Of a stretch of 52,997 nt of DNA, positions 17,760 to 26,431 are shown piece after piece. Position numbers and translations under genes: made by a program. Source of the stretch: Halostreptopolyspora alba (lineage in GTDB: Bacteria; Actinomycetota; Actinomycetes; Streptosporangiales; Streptosporangiaceae); the NCBI GenBank assembly GCA_003725585.1, contig RJMB01000030.1:1-52997 (forward strand), read 5' to 3'. Under the pieces are notes generated by a model. It was given only the letters and a program-made list of their open reading frames with translations, searched no databases and had not been told where the DNA came from. Positions within the stretch are counted from its first letter, which is position 1; each line of letters begins with the position of its first letter.

Positions 17760-18428
17760 ATGGTCGTGGGCGACAGCGTCACTTCTACCCTGGAGCGCTG
17801 CGCGTTGGGAACGGTACTGGCGGGGGTGATCATCGTGGCGGGCGCGCTCGCCCCTCCAGCCTCGGCGTCGCGGGACGGTGGGAAGGAAGGACGTCCCGAG
17901 GCCGGGTCACCCGCGTTGTCCATTGAGCTCAACGGCGACACCGACAGGCTCAGGGCGGGCGAGGAGATCAGCTACACCCTGAGCCTGGCCAACGAGGGGG
18001 ACCGCGAGCTGCGCGACGCCACCCTCTCCCAGAGCCTTCCCGAACAGCTGGAACTGGTCTCGGCGGGCGACGCGTCGGTGCGCACGAACGGAGCCGTGGG
18101 ATGGGAGGTCACCATCGCCCCGGGGGATTCGGTCGAACGCGAGCTGCGCGTCAGGGTCGCCGAGGACCCCGGGGAGGCGTGGCGCCTGGCGACCACGGCC
18201 TGCGCCCAGCTCGAGGAGGAGGCCCCACCCGTCGTCTGCGCCACCGAGGCCAATCTGCTCGACGCGCGGCCCCCCGCCGACGGGGGCAGGACCGTGCGCG
18301 TCGCGGACGAGAACGGGATATCCAACGCCAAGATCGCCGGTGTGGCGGTCGTGTTCGGTGTCGTCATCGCGAGCCTGCTGACGGCGTTGCTCGCCCAGTG
18401 GCGGTACCGTCCCTCGGGGCGCCACTGA
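17760..18428 (+). CDS. Secreted, membrane-anchored DUF11-like protein
   Basis: 222 aa, unknown function. N-terminal signal-like helix (residues about 12-35, ending APPASAS), a single Ig-like DUF11-type domain (about 50-150; GEEISYTLSLANEGDRELRDATLSQSLPE, then a VTIAPGDSVERELRVRV strand), and a C-terminal transmembrane helix (VAVVFGVVIASLLTALLA) followed by a short basic tail. Likely exposed at the cell surface and anchored at its C-terminus. ATG 17760 has GGGGAG at 17751-17756; ATG 17736 is an alternative. The 235 bases upstream contain nothing I can identify. Confidence 0.7.
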   Translation: MVVGDSVTSTLERCALGTVLAGVIIVAGALAPPASASRDGGKEGRPEAGSPALSIELNGDTDRLRAGEEISYTLSLANEGDRELRDATLSQSLPEQLELVSAGDASVRTNGAVGWEVTIAPGDSVERELRVRVAEDPGEAWRLATTACAQLEEEAPPVVCATEANLLDARPPADGGRTVRVADENGISNAKIAGVAVVFGVVIASLLTALLAQWRYRPSGRH

Positions 18429-18458
18429 GGCCCGGCGAGAGAAGGCCGCGTGCCCGTT

Positions 18459-18479
18459 GTTACTACATGCCGTAGTAAC
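18459..18479. promoter_or_regulatory. BlaI/CopY-like palindromic operator
   Basis: Perfect 8-bp inverted repeat GTTACTAC - 5 nt - GTAGTAAC. The ACTACA..GTAGT core resembles operators of the BlaI/MecI/CopY winged-helix repressors. The right arm overlaps the TAACGT -10 hexamer (18476-18481) of the following leaderless gene, an arrangement expected for repression. No BlaI-type gene is in the window. Confidence 0.6.
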
Positions 18480-18481
18480 GT
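18476..18481 (+). promoter_or_regulatory. -10 hexamer of leaderless four-TM protein gene
   Basis: TAACGT six bases before ATG 18488; shares four bases with the palindrome 18459-18479. Confidence 0.55.
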
Positions 18482-18487
18482 GCGGGT

Positions 18488-18826
18488 ATGGACTTCCTCT
18501 ACGCCATCCTCGTCTTTGTGCACCTGCTCGGCATGGCCGGCATCCTGAGCGGTTTTCTGATGCAGCTCATGACCGACAACGCCAAGGCGCCCAAGGTGAT
18601 CCTGCACAGCACCCTGTTGCAGCTCGTCACGGGACTCCTCCTGGTTGGGCTGGCCGAGATGGGCGCCGATGCCGAGGTCAACCACATCAAGATCGGAGCC
18701 AAGCTACTCGTCGCGCTGGCGGTCACCGTGGCCGCGGTGCTCAACCTACGCAAACCGGCCACCGGCCTCGCCGCGACCGCCGGAGCGCTGGCCGTCCTCA
18801 ACGTCGGGGTCGCGGTCTTCTGGTGA
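18488..18826 (+). CDS. Small four-helix integral membrane protein
   Basis: 112 aa, almost entirely membrane: helices at about 4-24, 36-57, 68-86 and 90-111. Conserved small actinobacterial membrane proteins of this type have no assigned function; the first helix (FVHLLGMAGILSGFLMQLM) has a His and several Met, loosely like CopD-type proteins, which is only suggestive. The ATG lies directly after a palindromic operator with embedded -10, so the gene is probably tightly controlled. Convergent with glnE. Confidence 0.75.
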   Translation: MDFLYAILVFVHLLGMAGILSGFLMQLMTDNAKAPKVILHSTLLQLVTGLLLVGLAEMGADAEVNHIKIGAKLLVALAVTVAAVLNLRKPATGLAATAGALAVLNVGVAVFW

Positions 18827-18849
18827 CCGCGGCCGTGTTCCCCCTGGCC

Positions 18850-18875
18850 CACCCGGCGGTCCACACCGCCGGGTG
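18850..18875. terminator. Bidirectional hairpin between membrane gene and glnE
   Basis: Perfect 11-bp stem (CACCCGGCGGT / ACCGCCGGGTG) with a 4-base loop, between two convergent genes. No long T-run. Confidence 0.65.
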
Positions 18876-18883
18876 AACTCCCC

Positions 18884-21800
18884 TCAGTCGTCGTAGAACA
18901 GGCGTTCCATCACCGCGCGGGCGCGACGGGTGACCTGCCGGTAGTCCTGTAGCAGGCGCTCGGTGGCACCCTCGCCCCCGTTGTCGCTGGAATACCCCAA
19001 CGCGGCCGCCAAGGCGGCGCGTTCACGCAGGTCACTCGGTATGGAGTCGCCGCCCTTACCGCGGACGAGCATGACGGCCCCGCGCACACGGGCCGCCATA
19101 CACCAGGCCGTCTCCAGAACGGCGGCGTCCTCCGCCGCGATCAGGTCCTCCTCCGTGGCCACGCGCAGCGCGCCGAGCGTGCTCGTGGTGCGCAGCCCGG
19201 CCAGCCGGTGCGCGTGCCGCAGCTGGGCCAGCTGAACCACCCACTCCACGTCGGAGAGGCCGCCCCGTCCCAGCTTGGTGTGCAGCGCCGGGTCGGCGCC
19301 GCGCGGGAGCCGCTCGGCCTCCATACGCGCCTTGAGCCGGCGAATCTCGCGGACCGCGGAATCGGCGACGCCGCCCGCCGGGTACCGGATGGGGTCGATC
19401 AGCTCGGTGAACCGCGCTCCCAGCTCGGGGTCTCCGGCCACCGGCGCCGCACGCAGCAGCGCCTGACTCTCCCAGGTCGAGGACCAGCGACGGTAGTAGG
19501 CCGCGTACGAGTCGAGGGAGCGCACCATGGGGCCGTTCCTGCCCTCGGGGCGCAGATCGGCGTCCAGACGCAGCGGCGGGTCGGCGGCCGGCATCTCGAG
19601 AAGTCGACGCAGCTCCCGCGCCACGGCGTTCGCCTCGCCACTGGCCCTGGCCGGGTCACTTCCGGGTAGCGGCTCGTGCACGAACATCACGTCGGCGTCG
19701 CTGGCGTAGGTGATCTCGTTGCCCCCGAAACGCCCCATGGCGACCACACAGAAGCGGGTACACGGCTCGGTACCGGACTCCTCAGCCACACGCTCGCGGG
19801 CCGTGCGTAGCGCTGCGTCGATGGTCACCGCCGAAACCGTGGTGAGCGCCTCGCCCACCTCGCCGACACCCGCGACCCCCAGCAGATCGGCGGCGGCGGT
19901 GCGCAGCAGCTCACGCCGCCGCAGCGCACGCACCGCGGCCACCGAGTTCTCCGCCGAGCCGTGCCGCCGCAGCGCGGCGCCGGCCTCGGCCGTGAGCCCC
20001 GCGGAGGACCGCCGGACCAGGTCCTCGTCGTTGGCGAGGGTGGCCACGGCCTCGGGAGCCCGTAGCAGCAGGTCGGTCACGTACCGGCTGGTTCCCAGGA
20101 GCCACGCCATGCGTTCCGCCACCCGGATGTCGTCGCGCAGCAGCCGCAGGTACCACGGCGTTGTGCCCAGCGCCTCGCTGACCTGGCGGAAACCGAGCAG
20201 CCCGGCATCGGGGCGCGGAGCCTCGGAGAACCAGCCGAGCATCACCGGGAGAATGGTGCGCTGGATCGAGGCCCGCCGGGACACCCCGCTGGTGAGCGCC
20301 TCGAGGTGGCGCAGGGCACCCGCGGGGTCGTCGAACCCCAGCGCGTCGAGACGGTCGCCGGCCTGCTCCGGGGTGAGCCTGGCCTCCTCGCTTGGTAGCC
20401 GGGCGACCGCGTGCAGCAACGGCCGGTAGAACAGCTTCTCGTGCAGCCGCCGCACCTCGGCGGCCACGCGCCGCCATTCCGCGATGAGGCCGGTGACCGG
20501 ATCCGCGGTGAACCCGATGGCGCGCCCCAGCCGGCGCAGGTGGGCCGCTTCCTCCGCGGAACCGGTTCCGGGCAGGACGTGGGTGCGGCGCAACCGGTAC
20601 AGCTGGAGCAGATGCTCCACGCGGCGCAGGAACCGGTAGGCGGCGGACAACCCGGCGGCGTCCTCCCGGCCGACGTAGCCCCCGTTCGAGAGCGCCTGCA
20701 GCGCCTGCAGCGTGTTACCCGAACGCAGGCTGGGGTCGCTACGACCGTGCACGAGCTGTAGCAGCTGCACCGCGAACTCGATGTCGCGCAACCCACCGGG
20801 TCCCAGCTTGATCTCGCGGTCGGCGCCCTCCGGCGGCAGGTGTTCCTCGACCCGCCGCCGCATGGCCTGGACCTCCTCCACGAAGTTCGGCCGGTTGACG
20901 GAGGACCACACGATCGGGGTGATCGCAGCCGTGTACGCCGCGCCGAGCTCGGCGTCGCCGGCGATCGGCCGGGCCTTCAGCAGCGCCTGGAACTCCCAGT
21001 TCTTGGCCCAACGCTCGTAGTAGGTGACGTGCCCGGCCAACGGCCGTACCAGGGGACCGTTCTTGCCTTCGGGACGCAGCGCCGCGTCGACATCCCAGAG
21101 CCGTCCCCCGCCCGCGGTCTCGGCGGGGATACGCATCATGGTGGAGGCCAGCCGGGAGGCGGCGCGGGCGGCGGTCTGCTCGTCGGGGCAGTCTCCGGCC
21201 GGTTCGGAGACGAAGACGACGTCGACGTCGCTGACGTAGTTGAGCTCCCGCCCGCCACACTTGCCCATACCGATCACGGCGATCCGGCACAGCGCGGCCT
21301 CCTCGGGGTGCTGCGCGCGGGCGATCGCCAACGCGGCGTCCAGGGTCGCCGCGGCCAGGTCGGCGAGTTCGGCGGAGGTCGCGTCGAGGTCGCCGTGCCC
21401 GGTGAGGTCGCGTCCGGCGAGCCGGAGCACCCGGCGGCGGTAGGCCACGCGCAGCGCGTGGGCGGTCTCCTCGGTGGCTCCGTTGGTGAGTGTGGCCACG
21501 GGCGCGGTCGCGTTGGGATCGGCACCCACCGCGCGCAGCAGACCGGAGCGCAGCTCGGCGGCGCTGGGCGCGCGCGCCGCGTCGGGGCCACGCAGCTCCC
21601 GCCAGTCGCCGGGGTGGCCGGCGAGGTGGTCGGCCAGCGCCGCGCTCGCGCCGAGGACCCCGACCAGCCGGGTGCGCAGCTCGGGGTCCTCACCCAGCGC
21701 GCCACGCAGCTCCTCGGGCGCGGGACCGCTCTCCAGGAGCCGGGCGAGTCCCAGGAGCGCCAGGTCGGGATCCGCGGCCCGGCCGAGCTCGTCGATGATC

Positions 21801-21922
21801 TCCTCGTGTCGGTCGGGGGAGAGCCCCGCCGTCCGCAGCAGGGTCGCCGCCCGGTCGCTGTCTCCGAACCCGCGCCGCGCGAGCGTGCCCGCCGTCATCG
21901 TGAAGCCGTCTCGGTCCGTCAC
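18884..21922 (-). CDS. glnE: Bifunctional glutamine synthetase adenylyltransferase/deadenylase
   Basis: About 1012 aa, normal family length. GlnE adds AMP to, and removes it from, the regulatory Tyr of GlnA in answer to nitrogen status. Two nucleotidyltransferase domains are visible: the N-terminal one (GKCGGRELNYVSDVDVVFV, deadenylation) and the C-terminal one (GRFGGNEITYASDADVMFVHEP, adenylylation), each followed by DxxLRPEGRNGP-type and RRLK/RRRV helices. GTG 21922 has TACGGT seven bases upstream; ATG 21898 is an alternative. It sits between glnA2 and its probable target glnA, as in Mycobacterium. Confidence 0.96.
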   Translation of the reverse strand: MTDRDGFTMTAGTLARRGFGDSDRAATLLRTAGLSPDRHEEIIDELGRAADPDLALLGLARLLESGPAPEELRGALGEDPELRTRLVGVLGASAALADHLAGHPGDWRELRGPDAARAPSAAELRSGLLRAVGADPNATAPVATLTNGATEETAHALRVAYRRRVLRLAGRDLTGHGDLDATSAELADLAAATLDAALAIARAQHPEEAALCRIAVIGMGKCGGRELNYVSDVDVVFVSEPAGDCPDEQTAARAASRLASTMMRIPAETAGGGRLWDVDAALRPEGKNGPLVRPLAGHVTYYERWAKNWEFQALLKARPIAGDAELGAAYTAAITPIVWSSVNRPNFVEEVQAMRRRVEEHLPPEGADREIKLGPGGLRDIEFAVQLLQLVHGRSDPSLRSGNTLQALQALSNGGYVGREDAAGLSAAYRFLRRVEHLLQLYRLRRTHVLPGTGSAEEAAHLRRLGRAIGFTADPVTGLIAEWRRVAAEVRRLHEKLFYRPLLHAVARLPSEEARLTPEQAGDRLDALGFDDPAGALRHLEALTSGVSRRASIQRTILPVMLGWFSEAPRPDAGLLGFRQVSEALGTTPWYLRLLRDDIRVAERMAWLLGTSRYVTDLLLRAPEAVATLANDEDLVRRSSAGLTAEAGAALRRHGSAENSVAAVRALRRRELLRTAAADLLGVAGVGEVGEALTTVSAVTIDAALRTARERVAEESGTEPCTRFCVVAMGRFGGNEITYASDADVMFVHEPLPGSDPARASGEANAVARELRRLLEMPAADPPLRLDADLRPEGRNGPMVRSLDSYAAYYRRWSSTWESQALLRAAPVAGDPELGARFTELIDPIRYPAGGVADSAVREIRRLKARMEAERLPRGADPALHTKLGRGGLSDVEWVVQLAQLRHAHRLAGLRTTSTLGALRVATEEDLIAAEDAAVLETAWCMAARVRGAVMLVRGKGGDSIPSDLRERAALAAALGYSSDNGGEGATERLLQDYRQVTRRARAVMERLFYDD

Positions 21923-21929
21923 GCACAAC

Positions 21930-21935
21930 ACCGTA
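21930..21935 (-). promoter_or_regulatory. -10 hexamer of leaderless glnE
   Basis: TACGGT on the minus strand, seven bases before GTG 21922, no Shine-Dalgarno. Confidence 0.5.
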
Positions 21936-22150
21936 GCCGTTGGTTCGTTGGCCAGGACTCCTCCCCCGCCGCTCCCGCCGTCACCCGGCTCCACCCGTGC
22001 GACCGCCCAAGCCGCGAAGGGGGGAGGGCCTCGCCCTTTCGCGCCGTTGGCCGGCGGCGTGCGCCGGATGCCAACCCCGAAGCGTCGCCCCCGGGGCTCG
22101 CGGTGGGAAGGTGGTGCCCCGGATGGGAGTGGCCGCGGCACGCTGAGACG

Positions 22151-22762
22151 ATGGGGCCCAGCATGAGAGCAGCCATTTCCGTCTCCCACCTCGGGTTTCG
22201 TGTCCTGCGCTCGGCCCTCTTCGCGGCCGTCAGCGTGGGCATGGCACTGGTCGGGCACGCCGCGGCCGGCGGACCCACCCCCGAGCCCACGGTCCTCTGG
22301 GGGATCGCCGGAGGCGTCGCGCTTGGCGCCGTGCCCCTCGCCGGCCGTCGGTGCTCCGCGGTCACCCTGTGCGCCGGGCTGCTCGCCACCCAGGCCCTGT
22401 TGCACCTGGCGTTCCTGCACACCGCGCCGCACCCGCCGGGCGGGGCCGGACCACACGCGGAGCTGGCCGGCCCCACGCACGCAGGAACGTTGGCGGGGGC
22501 CGGTGTGGGCGAGGTGGTCATGCTCCTCGCCCACGTGTGGGCCGCGCTCGTCACCGGCTGGTGGCTGGCCTCGGGTGAGGACGCGTTGTGGACCGTGCTG
22601 CGGTGGCTGAGCTCCGTCCTGCTGCCGTCCTCGGTACGCGCGGGGAACCGTCGGGTCCCCCAGCCGGGGCCGGCTCCCGGCTGGGTTCCGATGGTGGCCC
22701 CCCAGCTGCGGATGCTGCGTCACGTGCGAGACGGCCGCGCCCCGCCGCGCCCGCGGGTCTGA
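22151..22762 (+). CDS. Integral membrane protein next to Sco1/PCuAC genes
   Basis: About 203 aa with four predicted membrane helices (about 14-35, 45-60, 65-82 and 115-137) and a basic C-terminal tail. A loop carries HLAFLHTAPH and PHAEL/PTHAG, several His that could bind metal. I do not recognise a named family. It begins 88 bases before the copper-chaperone pair Sco1-PCuAC and runs the same way, so a role in copper delivery to cytochrome oxidase is plausible but inferred. ATG 22151 and ATG 22163 are both possible; neither has a strong ribosome-binding site. Confidence 0.65.
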   Translation: MGPSMRAAISVSHLGFRVLRSALFAAVSVGMALVGHAAAGGPTPEPTVLWGIAGGVALGAVPLAGRRCSAVTLCAGLLATQALLHLAFLHTAPHPPGGAGPHAELAGPTHAGTLAGAGVGEVVMLLAHVWAALVTGWWLASGEDALWTVLRWLSSVLLPSSVRAGNRRVPQPGPAPGWVPMVAPQLRMLRHVRDGRAPPRPRV

Positions 22763-22838
22763 CCGTGTCATCGAGACCATCGAACCGTCCGCGGCGCGCG
22801 CCGCGGACGTGGCCCGCCACGAGTAAGGAACGACAACG

Positions 22839-23474
22839 ATGCGTACGACACCCCTGTACGCCGGGGGACTCGTCCCGCTGGTGCTCGCGGCGCTCGCCGC
22901 GTGCTCCGGCCAGCCCCAACAACCCGCACAGCCGGAGGAGGACTCGCCCTACAACGGGTCGGACATCGAGGGCGCGTTCACCCTGCCCGACACCGACTTC
23001 ACCACGACCGAGGGGGAGAACTACAACCTTCGGGAGGACTCCTCCGGTACCACCACCGCCGTGTTCTTCGGTTTCACCAACTGTCCCGACATCTGCCCGA
23101 CCACCATGGCCGACCTGGGCCAGGCCGTCGACCAGCTCGACGAGGACCAGCGCGAGCGGTTCGGGGTGGTGTTCGTCACCGCAGACCCCGAGCGCGACGA
23201 CCGAGAGCTGATCGACCGTTGGCTGGGCAGTTTCGACCCGTCGTTCACCGGGCTTCGCGGCCCGCTCGACAGGACCGACGACGCGGCCGAGAGCATGGGG
23301 ATCTCGATCGACCGGCCCGAACCCGAGGAGCGTTCGGGCGACTACAACGTGGGCCACGGTAGCCAGGTCCTGGTCTTCTCTCCCGAGGGAGAGTCCGAAC
23401 TCATGTGGGATTACGGAACCGAACCGGCGGCCATGGCCGAGGACGTGACGGCCCTGCTGGCGGAGGACGCCTGA
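22839..23474 (+). CDS. SCO1/SenC family copper chaperone lipoprotein
   Basis: 211 aa lipoprotein with lipobox LAAC (Cys22). Sco proteins are thioredoxin-fold chaperones that help assemble the CuA site of cytochrome oxidase subunit II. The copper ligands are present: CxxxC in NCPDICP and the distal His in VGHGSQV. ATG 22839 has AAGGAA upstream. Its TGA overlaps the ATG of the PCuAC gene by one base (TGATG), so the pair is co-translated. The client CtaC is encoded about 25 kb downstream in the same window. Confidence 0.92.
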   Translation: MRTTPLYAGGLVPLVLAALAACSGQPQQPAQPEEDSPYNGSDIEGAFTLPDTDFTTTEGENYNLREDSSGTTTAVFFGFTNCPDICPTTMADLGQAVDQLDEDQRERFGVVFVTADPERDDRELIDRWLGSFDPSFTGLRGPLDRTDDAAESMGISIDRPEPEERSGDYNVGHGSQVLVFSPEGESELMWDYGTEPAAMAEDVTALLAEDA

Positions 23475-23911
23475 TGGGGCGCGGGAGACACGCCGCCGTG
23501 GGAACCGCGCTCACCGTGCTGGGCACGCTGGCGGGGTGCGCCACCGCTGCCCCCGAGATCGCGGTCAGGGACGCCACGGTGCGGGTTCCGGCCAACCCCG
23601 ATGTGACCGCCGGCTACCTCACCCTCGAGAACACCGGAGGGACCGACGACACCCTCACCGGCGTCACATCCGAGGCCGCCGCGGAGGTGCAGATGCACGA
23701 CACCACGGACAGTGGAGGCGAGACACGGATGCGGCAGCGCGACGAGGTCGCCGTCCCCGCCGGGGACACCGTCGTGTTCGAGACCGGAGGGCTGCACCTC
23801 ATGCTGATGGGACCCGACGACCTGCGCGCCGGGGACACCGTGGAACTCTCATTGGAGTTCGCGACCTCTGACCGGGTCAGCGTGGACGCCGTGGTCGAGG
23901 AGATCGGTTAG
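23474..23911 (+). CDS. Copper chaperone PCu(A)C lipoprotein
   Basis: 145 aa lipoprotein (lipobox LAGC, Cys22). PCuAC proteins bind Cu(I) outside the membrane and pass it, with Sco1, to the cytochrome oxidase CuA site. The conserved H-(M)-X10-M-X21-H-X-M ligand set is visible as VQMHDTT, TRMRQ and LHLML. ATG 23474 overlaps the Sco1 stop. Three bases after its TAG the repeat locus R4 begins. Confidence 0.92.
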   Translation: MGRGRHAAVGTALTVLGTLAGCATAAPEIAVRDATVRVPANPDVTAGYLTLENTGGTDDTLTGVTSEAAAEVQMHDTTDSGGETRMRQRDEVAVPAGDTVVFETGGLHLMLMGPDDLRAGDTVELSLEFATSDRVSVDAVVEEIG

Positions 23912-23914
23912 GGA

Positions 23915-24200
23915 TGAGCTCGGGTGCCTGGGGGCCGGGAACCTTCGGGTCCTGCGGCGCTGGTCGCTCGTGTTTGTTTGGGCTCGCTTCGCTCGCCTGC
24001 TCGGGTGCCCCAGAGCCGGGAACCTTCGGGTCCTACGGTGAGGTCGCTCGTTCCTCGCTCCCTCACCTGCGGACCCTGTAGAACCCCGGCGGCACCCGAC
24101 CCACTCGCTCCCGCGCTTGCGGACCCTGCAGAACCCCGGCGGCACCCGAGCGGTGTTTCCTGGGCTCGCTTCGCTCGCCTGCTCGGGTGCCTGGGGGCCG
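23915..24200 (+). repeat. Intergenic palindromic repeat, locus R4 (composite)
   Basis: Fills the gap between PCuAC and glnA (convergent). On the plus strand: left half (about 23915-23970, ends at GGTCGCTCGT), full unit (23971-24098), right half (24099-24150), then a further head plus start of left arm (24152-24200) that merges into the glnA terminator. In the full unit GGGTCC/GGACCC and GGTGAGG/CCTCACC pair; in the outer halves GGCGC faces GCGC instead. Confidence 0.88.
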
Positions 24201-24226
24201 TTCTCGGGGGCCTCCCCGAGAACGGC
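24197..24226. terminator. glnA terminator hairpin
   Basis: Perfect 13-bp stem (24197-24209 with 24214-24226) and 4-base loop, ten bases after the glnA stop on the minus strand. Its plus-strand left arm shares the end of repeat R4. Confidence 0.75.
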
Positions 24227-24235
24227 GCTTCGGGC

Positions 24236-25660
24236 TCACACGTCGTAGTAGAGCTCGAACTCGCGCGGGTGCGGACGCAGCCGCAGGGAGTCGATCTCCT
24301 CGGTGCGCTTGTAGTCGATGTAGGTCTCGATCAGGTCCTCGGTGAACACGCCACCTTCGAGCAGGAACTCGTGGTCCCGCTCCAGGGCGTTGAGGGCCTC
24401 GTCCAGGGAGGAGGGAACCGTCTCGATCGAGGTGGCCTCGGCGGGCGGAAGCTCGTAGAGGTCCTTGTCGATCGGCTCCGGCGGCTCGATCTTGTTCTTG
24501 ATGCCGTCGATACCCGCCATCAGCATCGCGGAGAAGGCGAGGTAGGGGTTGGCGGAGGGGTCCGGCACCCGGAACTCGAGGCGCTTGGCCTTGGGGTTGT
24601 CACCGGTGAGCGGGATACGGATGCAGGCGGACCGGTTGCGCTGCGAGTACACCAGGTTGATCGGGGCCTCGTAGCCCGGGACCAGGCGGTGGTAGGAGTT
24701 CACCGTCGGGTTGGACAGCGCCAGCAGCGCGCCCGCGTGCTTGAGCAGCCCGCCGATGTAGTGCCGCGCCGTGTCGGAGAGCTGGGCATAGCCCGACTCG
24801 TCGAAGAACAGCGGCTCGCCGTCCTTCCACAGGCTCTGGTGGCAGTGCATGCCCGATCCGTTGTCCCCGAAGACGGGCTTGGGCATGAAGGTGACCGACT
24901 TGTTGGCCGCGTACGCCGTGTTCTTCACGATGTACTTGTAGAGCTGGATCTCGTCGGCGGCCTTGAGCATGGTGCCGAACTTGAAGTCGATCTCGGCCTG
25001 GCCAGCGGTACCGACCTCGTGGTGCTGGATCTCGACGTCGATGCCGGACTCGATCAGGTTGCGCACCATCGTGGAGCGGAGGTCGCTGTAGTGGTCGACC
25101 GGCTCGACGGGGAAGTAGCCGCCCTTGTAGCGGGGACGGTAGCCCAGGTTCGACCCGCCGTTCTGGGTGCCGGTGTTCCAGGCGCCCTCGATGGAGTCGA
25201 TGTAGTAGAAGCTCGCGTTCTCCTGGGTCTGGAACCGGACGTCGTCGAAGATGTAGAACTCGGCTTCGGGGCCGAAGAACACGGTGTCGGCGATACCCGA
25301 ACCCTTGAGGTACTCCTCGGCCTTGCGAGCCACGTTACGCGGGTCCCGGCTGTAGGACTCCCGGGTGAACGGGTCGTGCACGAAGAAGGTGAGGTTCAGC
25401 GTCTTGTGCTCGCGGAACCGGTCGAGCACGGCCGTGCTGAAGTCCGGAAGCAGCAGCATGTCCGACTCGTGGATGGCCTGGAACCCTCGGATGGAGGAGC
25501 CGTCGAACATCAGACCTTCGTCGAACGTCCCGGCGTCGATGTGTTCGATGGGGAGCGTGAAGTGGTGCGTGGACCCGAACAGGTCGGTGAACCGGACGTC
25601 AAGGAACTTGACGTCCTCATTTCGGGTGAAGGCCAGAAGCTCTTCGGCGCTGCTGAACAA
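24236..25660 (-). CDS. glnA: Type I glutamine synthetase GlnA
   Basis: 474 aa, the exact size of GSI-beta. Main ammonium-assimilating enzyme (glutamate + NH3 + ATP to glutamine); forms dodecamers. Motifs: [29 protein letters not shown]-binding [23 protein letters not shown], and the adenylylation Tyr in DLYELPPAE, the GlnE target. The TTG start at 25660 is chosen from GGAGG six bases upstream and from homology ([10 protein letters not shown]). Upstream lies a GlnR operator; a strong hairpin follows the stop. Unusual only in its TTG start, which may lower translation. Confidence 0.97.
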   Translation of the reverse strand: MFSSAEELLAFTRNEDVKFLDVRFTDLFGSTHHFTLPIEHIDAGTFDEGLMFDGSSIRGFQAIHESDMLLLPDFSTAVLDRFREHKTLNLTFFVHDPFTRESYSRDPRNVARKAEEYLKGSGIADTVFFGPEAEFYIFDDVRFQTQENASFYYIDSIEGAWNTGTQNGGSNLGYRPRYKGGYFPVEPVDHYSDLRSTMVRNLIESGIDVEIQHHEVGTAGQAEIDFKFGTMLKAADEIQLYKYIVKNTAYAANKSVTFMPKPVFGDNGSGMHCHQSLWKDGEPLFFDESGYAQLSDTARHYIGGLLKHAGALLALSNPTVNSYHRLVPGYEAPINLVYSQRNRSACIRIPLTGDNPKAKRLEFRVPDPSANPYLAFSAMLMAGIDGIKNKIEPPEPIDKDLYELPPAEATSIETVPSSLDEALNALERDHEFLLEGGVFTEDLIETYIDYKRTEEIDSLRLRPHPREFELYYDV

Positions 25661-25771
25661 GTCGTACCTCCGTGCAGATGTCAGAGGCAACGCGGGTGGG
25701 CCGTCCGTTGTTACGGCGGACGGCTCGGACGCGTCACCTCTCGGCCACGCAACCGACGTTAGGAGTGGGCC

Positions 25772-25809
25772 GTTTCCCAGCCATGTCTCCAATGTTTCAC
25801 GCGTGTTAC
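25772..25809 (-). promoter_or_regulatory. GlnR operator upstream of glnA
   Basis: Read on the minus strand the four half-sites are GTAAC, GAAAC, GACAT and GAAAC, each separated by exactly six bases, which is the known a-b-a-b GlnR box layout (GTnAC-n6-GAAAC twice). Three of four half-sites are exact. It ends 111 bases before the glnA TTG. GlnR is the OmpR-type activator of nitrogen genes in Streptomyces and Mycobacterium; its gene is not in the window. Confidence 0.85.
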
Positions 25810-25897
25810 GGGGGCTGGAGTTTCCCCTGCCCAGCGCGCGTGGCGGGAGGTCCGCGGCGACGGAGGAGCCCCGCGCTGGCTCGTGACGCGGTCCCGC

Positions 25898-25903
25898 TAC
25901 GGT
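25898..25903 (+). promoter_or_regulatory. -10 hexamer of leaderless RDD gene
   Basis: TACGGT seven bases before ATG 25911; an upstream in-frame GTG (25902) lies inside it and therefore cannot be the start. Confidence 0.55.
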
Positions 25904-25910
25904 GGTCGAC

Positions 25911-26351
25911 ATGGGAGACAACGGCGCCACGAACGACACCGAGTTCCGCTACCGGGGCAACCGGCTGGGGATGCCCGAGAGCGGGCCGGGCTCGGTGCCG
26001 GGGTTCGGGCGGCGTTTCGTGGGGGTGCTGCTCGACTGGCTACTCAGCCTGGCGATCGTCCAGGGGATGACCGGGAGTCTGACCGGCCCCGACCCCTCGG
26101 CCGCCTCGGGGGTGGCGCTGCTGATCTTCGCGGCGATGAACATCGCGCTGCTCATCCTGTTCGGTACGACCCTGGGCAAACGGATCGCGGGAATCGGAGT
26201 CGTCATGACAGGGGAACGCGCGTTTCCGTGGCCGATCGCCATGGTGGTGCGTACCGTTGCGCTCTGCCTGGTCGTCCCGGCGGTGATCCACGACCGTGAC
26301 CAGCGCGGCCTACACGACCGGGCGGCGGGAACCGTCACCCGCCGGTACTGA
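25911..26351 (+). CDS. RDD family membrane protein
   Basis: 146 aa. RDD family: [15 protein letters not shown] carries the Arg and Asp of the first helix, followed by helices at about 60-80 and 105-122; [14 protein letters not shown] and [14 protein letters not shown] are typical family endings. Function unknown, perhaps transport. Leaderless start at ATG 25911. Same position beside glnA as Rv2219A in M. tuberculosis. Its stop is 80 bases from that of the convergent DUF4191 gene. Confidence 0.88.
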   Translation: MGDNGATNDTEFRYRGNRLGMPESGPGSVPGFGRRFVGVLLDWLLSLAIVQGMTGSLTGPDPSAASGVALLIFAAMNIALLILFGTTLGKRIAGIGVVMTGERAFPWPIAMVVRTVALCLVVPAVIHDRDQRGLHDRAAGTVTRRY

Positions 26352-26431
26352 GACGGGCCGGGAATCGGCCCGCCGCTTGGCCGGACGCGTGGCGTGGAGG
26401 TCCCGCCCCGGCCCGGTGGCCCGGGGAAGCC

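Noticed and set aside
20840-22150. Long plus-strand frame opposite glnE
   Set aside because: It is the antisense shadow of glnE; only its 3' part beyond 22151 is the membrane-protein gene.
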